This document shows, one piece after another, positions 1-5,759 of a stretch of 8,635 bases of DNA; the first letter of the stretch is position 1; the number at the start of each line of letters is the position of its first letter. The notes beneath the pieces are model-generated. The model saw only the letters and a program-made list of their open reading frames with translations, was not told where the DNA came from and did not search any database. Source of the DNA: JBCCGR01 sp039029195 (GTDB lineage: Bacteria > Pseudomonadota > Alphaproteobacteria > Rhizobiales > Rhizobiaceae); assembly GCA_039029195.1 (NCBI GenBank), contig JBCCGR010000079.1, forward strand, positions 1 through 8,635. Direction: 5' to 3'. The translations under genes and the position numbers were made by a program.

Positions 1-102
1 GCATCAGGGAAGGCTGGGCTGATCAGCCATAGCGGGAGACGAACGCGGGTTATCCACCAGGAAAAATGGCAGAGGCCGCAGAGCGACCCCTGTCCCATCG
101 CA
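1..102. other. Intergenic flank with no recognised gene
   Basis: This is the stretch beyond the stop codon of the alpha/beta hydrolase. It contains one perfect 12-bp palindrome (GGCTGATCAGCC, 17-28) but no convincing hairpin followed by a T-run, so no terminator is called. A plus-strand frame runs open from base 1 to about 238, but it lacks a start and is antisense to the hydrolase, so it is not treated as a gene. Confidence 0.4.
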
Positions 103-1035
103 TCACTTGTTGAAGAACGCGGCCACCGCATCGGTCGATGCTTTCACCGCTTCTGGCCTGTGATAGAAGTCGACGTGACTGAACTCATCAAAGGTCAGAA
201 CCTTTGGATCGTTCGTCAACTTCTCAACAAATGCGGTTGAACAGATCGATGTGAAGGCTGTTGTGCTGTAGATGACAAGGGTTGGTTGAGAGATTTTATC
301 TGCATAATGCTCCCCGATAGAAATCAGCGACTGCATGGCCTGGTCGCCAATATGCTCATTGGTGAAGTTCTTGATGGTGCCCGGACCCGCGACGCCGTCT
401 TTTCCATAGTAGCTATAGGTATCAGTAGCCATCGGAACCCCAAGAGCGACAAACTCCTCCTCGGTGTGATCGTCATTCAAAACGTTTGGCCAGCTGAGGT
501 CAGCTTCGCCGGTCTCATACATCTTCTGTTTGGACGCGTTAGCAGCCTCTATCATCATGTTCGCAACGTTTCGATCCGTCCATTGAAACGCATCCGCGGC
601 CATCATCCCTGAGACTGTGGCAATTTTTTTGATGCGATGGTCGGTCACGGAAGCAGATGCAATGATCGCGCCGCCCTGGCAGACGCCCAGGCCGTAGATC
701 TCATCAACAAATGGAAGTGAACCCAGGTAAGAAACCGCGTCCCAGGTGTTCTCGATCAGGCGAAACATGTAGCGCGAGTGCTTGTACTCCCCGGGAAGTG
801 CGGGGGAATCGCCCATGCCCAAATAGTCAAAGCCCAGATAAACGAAGCCGCGGGCAGCCATTTCAGGTCCATAAGTGGCTGGGACTTGATCCTTGACCTG
901 CGGGAATGGGCTGGAGCCCACAATGGTTTTGTATTTCTGGGATGGATCGAAACCTTCGGGAAGGTAGAGATCGCCAGCCAAATCCACGCCAAAGGATTTG
1001 AATGTGATACTGTTTTTTCCAGCGGTCAGGCTCAT
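103..1035 (-). CDS. Alpha/beta hydrolase, YcjY/dienelactone hydrolase-like
   Basis: A 310-residue cytoplasmic alpha/beta hydrolase with no signal peptide or membrane segment. The N-terminal part (about 15-75) has the strand/oxyanion region ending in GFDYLGMGDS. The nucleophile elbow is G117-V118-C119-Q120-G121-G122, so the predicted nucleophile is cysteine, as in dienelactone hydrolases and the YcjY-like group. The catalytic His is probably H287 in the FSHVDFYHRPEAV stretch. After the strand PTLVIYS (251-257), where many hydrolases carry the acid, the sequence is TTAFTSICSTAF and has no Asp or Glu, so the acid must come from elsewhere. The start at 1035 is chosen because AAGGA lies 8 nt upstream and the next residues match the family. 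The frame stays open to 1242, but that extension would run across the divergent promoter and into the TetR gene. The substrate is unknown. It is likely controlled by the adjacent TetR repressor through the operator between them. Confidence 0.85.
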   Translation of the reverse strand: MSLTAGKNSITFKSFGVDLAGDLYLPEGFDPSQKYKTIVGSSPFPQVKDQVPATYGPEMAARGFVYLGFDYLGMGDSPALPGEYKHSRYMFRLIENTWDAVSYLGSLPFVDEIYGLGVCQGGAIIASASVTDHRIKKIATVSGMMAADAFQWTDRNVANMMIEAANASKQKMYETGEADLSWPNVLNDDHTEEEFVALGVPMATDTYSYYGKDGVAGPGTIKNFTNEHIGDQAMQSLISIGEHYADKISQPTLVIYSTTAFTSICSTAFVEKLTNDPKVLTFDEFSHVDFYHRPEAVKASTDAVAAFFNK

Positions 1036-1066
1036 GATATGTGTCCTTGGTGTTAGGCATTGCAGA

Positions 1067-1113
1067 TGTAAACTCACGCCTTTACACTTAGGAAGGCTGC
1101 TCGCAGTGTAAAG
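1067..1113. promoter_or_regulatory. Candidate TetR operator between divergent genes
   Basis: Three copies of one hexamer lie in the 94-bp gap between the hydrolase and TetR starts: TGTAAA at 1067-1072, its complement TTTACA at 1081-1086 and TGTAAA at 1107-1112. The first pair forms a dyad with an 8-bp spacer. The second and third extend to a perfect 9-bp inverted repeat (CTTTACACT 1080-1088, AGTGTAAAG 1105-1113) with a 16-bp spacer. The two same-orientation copies are 40 bp apart, roughly four helical turns. TetR repressors commonly bind palindromes placed this way and control both themselves and the divergent gene. Binding is inferred, and no clear -35/-10 pair was identified. Confidence 0.6.
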
Positions 1114-1129
1114 TAGGAATTTTATACCT

Positions 1130-1726
1130 TTGGATAAAAATACACAACTATCTGAAATCAAAAGGCAAAAAATCGTCGAAGCAGCGATTGCCGAGTTTCT
1201 CGAGAACGGATTTCTGGGTGCCAACACCACCAGAATCGCCAAGCGAGCCGAAGTTTCAAGCCGAACGCTCTACAAGCATTTTGGGAGCAAGGAGGTGTTG
1301 TTCGATGAGATCGCGCAGATCATGGTCGAGCGAAACAATGCAATGGCGTCGGTCGCCTTTGACCCGAATCGCGGCCTCGACGAACAGCTCATCGAAGCGT
1401 TGAAAACCTATGTTGAGGTTGTAACTGATGAACATACGCTCGGGCTCAGCCGAATAATCAACTCCGAGCTTCTACGGGATCTTGATCGTGCAAAGACCCT
1501 TTATCTGGAAACCGCAGCACACGACTATCCAATCACGAAACTGCTTGGTGATGCGATGGACGCTGGCGTGTTACGAAAATCGAACGCCGAGTTCGCTGCA
1601 ACCCAATTGCTTGGCTTGATCAAGACCTTCTACTTCTGGCCCGAATATATGATCGGGCAAAGCCTGAGCCCCGACGGTGCGATGGAGGATTGCGTGAAAA
1701 TGTTCCTGAAGCACTATGAGGTTTAG
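1130..1726 (+). CDS. TetR/AcrR-family transcriptional regulator
   Basis: A 198-residue protein of normal TetR length. The N-terminal DNA-binding domain covers about residues 10-60: helix 1 (KIVEAAIAEFLENGF), then the helix-turn-helix NTTRIAKRAEVSSRTLYKHF, ending in the typical GSKEVLFDEI. The rest is a helical ligand-binding/dimerisation domain. It contains the segment GLIKTFYFWPEYMIGQ (162-177), which resembles the AefR-like TetR C-terminal family. The start is a TTG at 1130 preceded by AGGA (1115-1118, 11 nt upstream); no ATG in a suitable position keeps the whole first helix. The gene is divergent from the alpha/beta hydrolase and most likely represses that gene and itself. The ligand is unknown, and the hydrolase substrate or a related compound is a reasonable guess. 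Confidence 0.9.
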   Translation: MDKNTQLSEIKRQKIVEAAIAEFLENGFLGANTTRIAKRAEVSSRTLYKHFGSKEVLFDEIAQIMVERNNAMASVAFDPNRGLDEQLIEALKTYVEVVTDEHTLGLSRIINSELLRDLDRAKTLYLETAAHDYPITKLLGDAMDAGVLRKSNAEFAATQLLGLIKTFYFWPEYMIGQSLSPDGAMEDCVKMFLKHYEV

Positions 1727-1852
1727 GCCGGTCTGTTTGATGCAATAATCGTGGATTGTTAAGCGATACTGTTCTGAAGCGAATTCCACAAAGCTGAGTT
1801 AGGGTATTCAAAGAGTGCAGACCGGGGCCGCATTTCAACGACCCCATTGCGG

Positions 1853-2155
1853 TCATGCCAGATCATCTTTTCCTTCAATCACAAAGTGATAGCTCTGCGA
1901 GCCGCCGGTGCGCGCTTCCAGATGCGGCTTATATTCGGGGTCATTCATGAAGTTCATCGCAGCTTCATTTGAAGGCCACTCAAGGATAATCCGCAATGCG
2001 GCGGGCTGATCTGCTCCTTCCACCTGTTCATGCGATGCGGTTCGCGCCAGGTATCTGCCACCATGCTTGGCAACCAGCTTATTGGCCGTTGGAAGATAGT
2101 CTGAAATCCAATCATCGCTGGTCGGGGTGACGGTGAGAACCGAATAATAAGCCAT
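1853..2155 (-). CDS. DUF1330 domain-containing protein
   Basis: A 100-residue protein with the ferredoxin-like alpha+beta barrel pattern of DUF1330 (dimeric alpha-beta barrel superfamily). Features are an N-terminal beta strand (YYSVLTVTP), a helix ending in LVAKHGGRYLAR (28-39), a strand around LRIILEWPS and the helix AAMNFMNDPEYKPHL (65-79), all characteristic of the family. It is probably a small cytoplasmic dimer, and the biochemical role of the family is unsettled. AGGAGA lies 8 nt upstream of the ATG, a strong ribosome binding site. It is divergent from the LysR-type regulator at 2263 and shares a regulatory region with it, so it is the likely target of that regulator. Its 3' end faces the TetR gene across a 126-bp convergent gap. 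Confidence 0.85.
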   Translation of the reverse strand: MAYYSVLTVTPTSDDWISDYLPTANKLVAKHGGRYLARTASHEQVEGADQPAALRIILEWPSNEAAMNFMNDPEYKPHLEARTGGSQSYHFVIEGKDDLA

Positions 2156-2194
2156 GGAAATATCTCCTGTCTCTTGTGGTTGATGCTGAGACAG

Positions 2195-2254
2195 ATGGTT
2201 TATTGTGAAATCGAATTAAACCATGGCAAAATCCAATTCAGTTTTCTGATTTTG
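2195..2254. promoter_or_regulatory. Tandem LysR-type binding boxes, divergent promoter region
   Basis: Two 15-bp boxes lie in the gap between the DUF1330 and LysR genes: ATTGTGAAATCGAAT (2202-2216) and ATGGCAAAATCCAAT (2223-2237). They are 11/15 identical, exactly 21 bp apart, and each fits the T-N11-A pattern of LysR-type sites. Two further dyads overlap them: ATGGTTTA/TAAACCAT (2195-2202 and 2217-2224) and CAAAATC/GATTTTG (2227-2233 and 2248-2254), both with 14-bp spacers. This resembles the paired recognition and activation sites used by LysR-type regulators. Which gene each box serves is not resolved by sequence alone. Confidence 0.55.
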
Positions 2255-2262
2255 GATATAAT

Positions 2263-3206
2263 ATGGATACAAACACCCTTCGGCTCTTCGTGTTGGCTGC
2301 TGACAAGCTGAACATCAGCGCAGCAGGACGTCAGCTCGGGTTATCGCCGTCTGTTGCCAGCGCATGGATAAGTAAGTTGGAAAAATCGATCGGTGCAGAC
2401 TTGCTCCACCGATCTACTCGCAAGGTCATGCTTTCAACGGAAGGGACAGAGTTTCTACCTTATGTACGGGATATCGTTGCGCGCGAGGACGCTGCTCGTG
2501 CGGCCCTTGGCCAAGGCGGCGCTCAGATAGCCGGAACACTCAGGTTCACGGCGCCAAGCATTTTTTCCCAGGCATATATTGCGCCAATACTACCGGACTT
2601 CATGGCAAGTCACCCCAATCTCCGGTTGGAGTTGCGACTTTCGGACAAGCAATATGATCTCATTGATGGTAGTTTTGACCTGGCGCTCCGTAATGCCGTT
2701 CTCAAAGATTCCAGCTTACGGGGCCGTAAACTTGCGGACGACACGCGCATTCTTTGTGCATCACCTGCCTATCTGGAGAAAAACGGTCTCCCCGAAACAC
2801 CAGATGATCTCTCCCAGCACCAGATCATCGCATTAGGAAACACCGATTCCCATCGCATTGAGAAAGACAAAAGCACATGGGCCGAGTTCAATCCCGAACT
2901 GGGTCGTTGCAAACTGATCATCGACGAAGGTCAAAACCGCAAGATAGCAACACTGTCAGGCGCAGGTATCTCTCAAAACTCTCTTGGAGCGTCCACCAGG
3001 AACTGATATCAGGCGATCTCGTTCACGTCCTTCCGGATTGTGAATGCATATCAGACACTGCACTTTGGCTGATTTATCCGCAGTCCAATGTGCTCTCCGC
3101 AAAAGTGCGTATCTTTATGGATTTCCTGCTCGAGCGGATTGGTCGCGCACCGCCGTGGCATTCCAGCATACCCTCGGGCGAAATCCGCCCATCAATCGAA
3201 AACTAA
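2263..3206 (+). pseudogene. LysR-family regulator broken by a frameshift
   Basis: The first part is a typical LysR regulator. The N-terminal winged helix-turn-helix (about 1-60) includes LRLFVLAADKLNISAAGRQL and the wing STRKVMLSTEG, and the effector-binding domain begins near residue 91 (GTLRFTAPS). The initial frame runs to GAGI (codon 236, ATC at 2968-2970), then yields nonfamily sequence and stops at 3004-3006. From about 2970 a second frame continues normal LysR C-terminal sequence, including WSVHQELISGDLVHVLPD and a final amphipathic helix, to a stop at 3204-3206. The shift equals a loss of 1 nt or a gain of 2 nt in the TC-rich run ATCTCTCAAAACTCTC. Repaired, the protein would be about 314 residues, normal for LysR. 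The DNA-binding part is intact, so a truncated 247-residue protein could still bind. A sequencing error is possible. The ATG has only a weak GGA upstream, and TATAAT directly abuts it. Confidence 0.8.
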
Positions 3207-3211
3207 TTTCC

Positions 3212-3730
3212 TTACCCGGACCAAAGTGCGCTGTCTTGCCATGGTGCGGGCACTGTCAGCTTACCCGTAAGCTCCTGATCTTCAAAAGCAATCACCCGCC
3301 AGGCTTCCGCCCATTCTTCGGGGGGCTCGTAAGGAGCCTGAACCGTGCCAAGAGCTTCAAATCCGAAGCGGCTGTAGTAAGCAGGATCACCCAGTACATG
3401 CACTTGAGCAAACCCAGCCTCGCGGCAACGCTCTAAACCGTTGCGGATCATTGCTGAGCCAACACCCTGTTTCTGATGGGTCGGCGACACAGCAACCGGA
3501 CCCAACAGTCCAACGATTTCCGGCCGATCCTCAATGCCACACCGCGTGAAAATCGCATGTCCGATCAGATCATTGGCCTTAATCGCGGCAAGGGAAATCA
3601 CAAGTTCCGGTTCTTTCAGCAAGCCCCTCACAACAGGCAGAAGATCCTCATCCGGGAAAGCCGCGGGATAGAGATCTTCCAGATCAGAGAGATCATCCGG
3701 AGTTGTCGTTCGAATTTGCAGATCGTCCAT
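3212..3730 (-). CDS. GNAT-family N-acetyltransferase
   Basis: A cytoplasmic GNAT acetyltransferase of 172 residues that would transfer an acetyl group from acetyl-CoA to an unidentified amine. Strand 1 is LQIRTTTPDDLSDL. The acetyl-CoA-binding motif A is in GPVAVSPTHQKQGVGSAMI, with the Q-x-x-G-x-G signature (QKQGVG). The later GDPAYYSRFGFE segment is typical of the YhbS-like subgroup. The start at 3730 is preferred because AAAGG lies 5 nt upstream. An in-frame ATG at 3745 would add MRKAE but has AGGA only 13 nt away. It is the last of the minus-strand run, 66 nt after the DUF2293 stop (51 nt from the alternative start), so its membership of the operon is uncertain. Its stop is 5 bp from the end of the convergent LysR pseudogene, with no terminator hairpin between them. 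Confidence 0.88.
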   Translation of the reverse strand: MDDLQIRTTTPDDLSDLEDLYPAAFPDEDLLPVVRGLLKEPELVISLAAIKANDLIGHAIFTRCGIEDRPEIVGLLGPVAVSPTHQKQGVGSAMIRNGLERCREAGFAQVHVLGDPAYYSRFGFEALGTVQAPYEPPEEWAEAWRVIAFEDQELTGKLTVPAPWQDSALWSG

Positions 3731-3796
3731 TTCTGCCTTTCTCATTGGTGAGGCATCGTCCTGTTACACAAGAGCCAGAGGTGGCAGTCGCAAGAC

Positions 3797-4114
3797 TCAA
3801 ATACGCTCGCCGCTTTCGTTGAGCCGGGTGGCGGAGCCCCATTCGGCCAGTTGATCATTTGTTTCATCAAGCACGAAAAACCGTGCAGAATCTTTGTCAT
3901 AGCCATCATCCATCAACCGGTCATAGTCGGTATATCGATGACGAATATGAGCAACAAGCGCCAGCCAGGCCGCACTCTTGGGCTGCAGCGTTCTGAAATG
4001 CGGCTGTCGGGTCGCTTCGACAATCGGCTCAAAGTCACTCAGCGGCGCGAGCGGTATCAACGCCCGCAAAGCCTCCAAAACCTCTTTCTGTCGTTTGGTC
4101 GTGGCGCGGGGCAA
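3797..4114 (-). CDS. DUF2293 domain-containing protein
   Basis: A 105-residue, soluble protein. The DUF2293 signature occupies about residues 52-93: helix LALVAHIRHRYTDYD, then LMDDGYDKDSARFFV and the closing DETNDQLAEWG. The family has no established function that I can name. The N-terminus is basic and helical (TTKRQKEVLEALRALIPLAP). The start is a TTG at 4114, with AGG 5 nt upstream overlapping the stop codon of the Ldh gene and a second AAAAGG slightly further up. The gap to the Ldh stop is only 6 nt, so translation is probably coupled. It is not an obvious part of the metabolic module and may be a passenger in the operon. Confidence 0.8.
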   Translation of the reverse strand: MPRATTKRQKEVLEALRALIPLAPLSDFEPIVEATRQPHFRTLQPKSAAWLALVAHIRHRYTDYDRLMDDGYDKDSARFFVLDETNDQLAEWGSATRLNESGERI

Positions 4115-4130
4115 ACTTGCCTAACCTTTT
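4115..4130 (-). promoter_or_regulatory. Ribosome binding site overlapping the upstream stop codon
   Basis: On the minus strand the sequence reads AAAAGGTTAGGCAAGT followed by the TTG start of the DUF2293 gene. The TAG stop of the Ldh gene sits inside it, so TAGG is both the stop and part of a ribosome binding site 5 nt from the start. This supports the TTG start and coupled translation. Confidence 0.6.
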
Positions 4131-5131
4131 AAAATCGCTTCGATTTTTTCAAGCGTGGCAACATTGACTGCAACCCCTTCAGTTTTTGCTCTTGCACGCG
4201 CCGCACCGCGCCCATCGCCCGGAAGCCGCGCGCCTTCCTGTTCCCGGATTGCACCGGTGAGATCTGTCAAGCGATCTGCAAAAGTTCCACCCGAAGTTAA
4301 ATCTGGAGCAACCGCGATAAAGAACTGTCCGGTCATTGGTGGCCCACCAACAGTGCCGGAAAACGGGCTCGCATCCTTGCCAAGCACAGCGCCCGAAAGC
4401 GCGGCGGCAAATAGTTCAACCGTCAGACCAATGCCGACGCCTTTGTAACCACCGCTTGGCGCCATCGACCCTTTCAGCGCCACCTCAGGGTCTGTGGTGG
4501 CATTGCCATCAGCATCCAGCCCCCAGCCTTCGGGAATGGATTTGCCTTCGCGGGCATGTTTCATGATTTCGCTTTTTGCTATGACGCTGGCGCTTTGGTC
4601 GATCAGCAGTTCAACGCCGCCTTCGCTTCCCGGCGCTGCCACCGAAAACGGGTTGGTGCCCACCACCGGTTTTGACCCGCCACTTGGCGCGATTGAAGCC
4701 GGGGCGTTGGTAAAGCCAAGCGCAATTAGTCCCTTCGCAGCAAGGGTTTGGGTGTGAACGCCCAGCACGCCACAATTGTAGGAATTGTAGATTGAAAGAC
4801 CCGCGATCCCCTGCTCTCTTGCGAGTGGAACCAATGCCTCAAATCCGGCATCGATCGCGGCATGGGCAAATCCGGTCGCAGCATTCACCCGAACCAGCGA
4901 TCCGGCGGGCCGCTCCACAATCGGTTCGGCCTGACCATCAACCTTGCCGCACTGCACATGCTCGCAATAGATCGGAACATAAGCGAGCCCGTGACTTGCC
5001 ACCCCATCCGCCTCGGTTTTCGCCGTCGCAACAGCAATCGGTCGAGCCTGTTTTTCAGAGGCCCCCACATGGGTTAGAGCGTCAAAAGCAAGGGCTTCGA
5101 TTTCGGCAAGCGAAAGTGTTTTGGTTTGCAT
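4121..5131 (-). CDS. Ldh-family NAD(P)-dependent oxidoreductase (HypS/ComC-like)
   Basis: A 336-residue member of the Ldh_2 (malate/L-lactate dehydrogenase) fold, near the usual 330-350 for the family. Members reduce 2-oxo acids or cyclic imines with NAD(P)H, for example ureidoglycolate, sulfolactate and delta1-pyrroline/piperideine-2-carboxylate enzymes. Visible signatures are DGVASHG (42-48, catalytic His H48), YNCGVLGVH (118-126), the nucleotide-binding TNAPASIAPSGG (141-152), VVGTNPFSVAAP (156-167), D178 in LLIDQS, and GGYKGVGIGLTVELFAAALSG (227-247). After SHGL many members have x-R-x-P; here it is A-Y-V-P, so the usual Arg is Tyr51, which may mark a different substrate. The start has AGGA 11 nt upstream overlapping the stop of the DUF3726 gene. 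Context with M19-like and DUF3726 genes suggests imino acid metabolism similar to HypS, but this is inference; sulfolactate dehydrogenase is the main alternative. Confidence 0.85.
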   Translation of the reverse strand: MQTKTLSLAEIEALAFDALTHVGASEKQARPIAVATAKTEADGVASHGLAYVPIYCEHVQCGKVDGQAEPIVERPAGSLVRVNAATGFAHAAIDAGFEALVPLAREQGIAGLSIYNSYNCGVLGVHTQTLAAKGLIALGFTNAPASIAPSGGSKPVVGTNPFSVAAPGSEGGVELLIDQSASVIAKSEIMKHAREGKSIPEGWGLDADGNATTDPEVALKGSMAPSGGYKGVGIGLTVELFAAALSGAVLGKDASPFSGTVGGPPMTGQFFIAVAPDLTSGGTFADRLTDLTGAIREQEGARLPGDGRGAARARAKTEGVAVNVATLEKIEAILKG

Positions 5132-5142
5132 TTTTCAGTTGA

Positions 5143-5147
5143 TCCTA
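5143..5147 (-). promoter_or_regulatory. Ribosome binding site of the Ldh gene within the DUF3726 stop
   Basis: The minus strand reads TAGGA here. TAG is the stop codon of the DUF3726 gene and AGGA lies 11 nt before the ATG of the Ldh gene. Terminating ribosomes would be placed directly over the next initiation site. Confidence 0.5.
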
Positions 5148-5759
5148 ATCATTTTCGGTGAGACCCGCTCCTGCACCCGCAACCCGCGATTGTTCTGTCG
5201 ACGGCGCATAGGTTCGGTGGGCAAATATTTCGAGTTTTGAGATGGCGTCGAATTGATCTGCAGGGACACGCGTGTGATGCGACACGTCTGAAATTGGAAG
5301 GGGGCCCTGCGCAATTTTTGCCGAAATCAGACCGCTTTTCGGGAAATTTGCGGCAATTTCGATGGCGATTTTGCCGTTTCCGACGGTGATTTCCAGACCA
5401 TTTGATGTCAGCTTTGTGGCATTGGCTGAATGCCGGTCCAAAAAAGGAGCCAGCAACCAGGGCTGATAAATCTCAACCGCCATCCGATCGAGCGTTCCTA
5501 GGTCTTTCAAATAGGCACCAAGCCGGAGCGGACAGTTGATTTTCTCAAGACGGTTTTCCGTGTGACAGTTGCAGGACAGGCAGCCGTCTTCCGCCTCGCG
5601 CTCCTCAAGGAGATCGGCAAGTGCAGCAGCGCCCGCAAGGCCATTTTTCTGCAACATTTCAACAGCATACCCGGCGTCTTCAGCAATCCCCCAGGGATAG
5701 CCGCCGCCGCGCGCAGCCTTGATGGCAAGGCTTTTCACCTCGCCCAGTGACCAGCTCAC
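5145..5759 (-). CDS. DUF3726 domain-containing protein
   Basis: A 204-residue soluble protein of unknown function. The N-terminal pattern matches DUF3726: SLGEVKSLAIKAARGGGYPWGIAEDAGYAV (4-33), a helix carrying the conserved KAARG-G-x-x-W-G-x-A-E-x-A-G arrangement, followed by LQKNGLAGAAALADLLEE. A cysteine cluster follows: C60-x2-C63-x-C65-H66, then C76 in NCPLRLGAYLKD. This could bind a metal or an Fe-S cluster, or provide a catalytic thiol. The C-terminal half is beta-rich (LEITVGNGKIAIEIAANFPK) and ends with Gly/Ala-rich low-complexity sequence. The start is GTG at 5759, overlapping the TGA of the 568-residue gene as GTGA, so it is translationally coupled. Its place between that gene and the dehydrogenase argues for a shared pathway. 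Confidence 0.8.
   Translation of the reverse strand: MSWSLGEVKSLAIKAARGGGYPWGIAEDAGYAVEMLQKNGLAGAAALADLLEEREAEDGCLSCNCHTENRLEKINCPLRLGAYLKDLGTLDRMAVEIYQPWLLAPFLDRHSANATKLTSNGLEITVGNGKIAIEIAANFPKSGLISAKIAQGPLPISDVSHHTRVPADQFDAISKLEIFAHRTYAPSTEQSRVAGAGAGLTEND

Noticed and set aside
1..238. Partial plus-strand gene entering from the left edge
   Set aside because: The frame is open but has no start in the window, no recognisable motif, and its last ~135 bases are antisense to the hydrolase.
1036..1242. 69-residue N-terminal extension of the alpha/beta hydrolase
   Set aside because: The extension has no family similarity, crosses the divergent regulatory region and overlaps the TetR coding sequence. 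The ATG at 1035 has a proper AAGGA site.
1818..1854. GC-rich hairpin as a terminator between TetR and DUF1330
   Set aside because: Only short competing stems (5 bp, 15-nt loop) form, there is no T-run on either strand, and the structure overlaps the DUF1330 stop.
2257..2262. TATAAT as the -10 box of the LysR gene
   Set aside because: It directly abuts the ATG, so the transcript would have to start inside the gene; no matching -35 was accepted.
4155..4757. Overlapping plus-strand open frames opposite the Ldh gene
   Set aside because: Ser/Pro/Ala-rich shadow translations of a clearly recognisable enzyme on the other strand.
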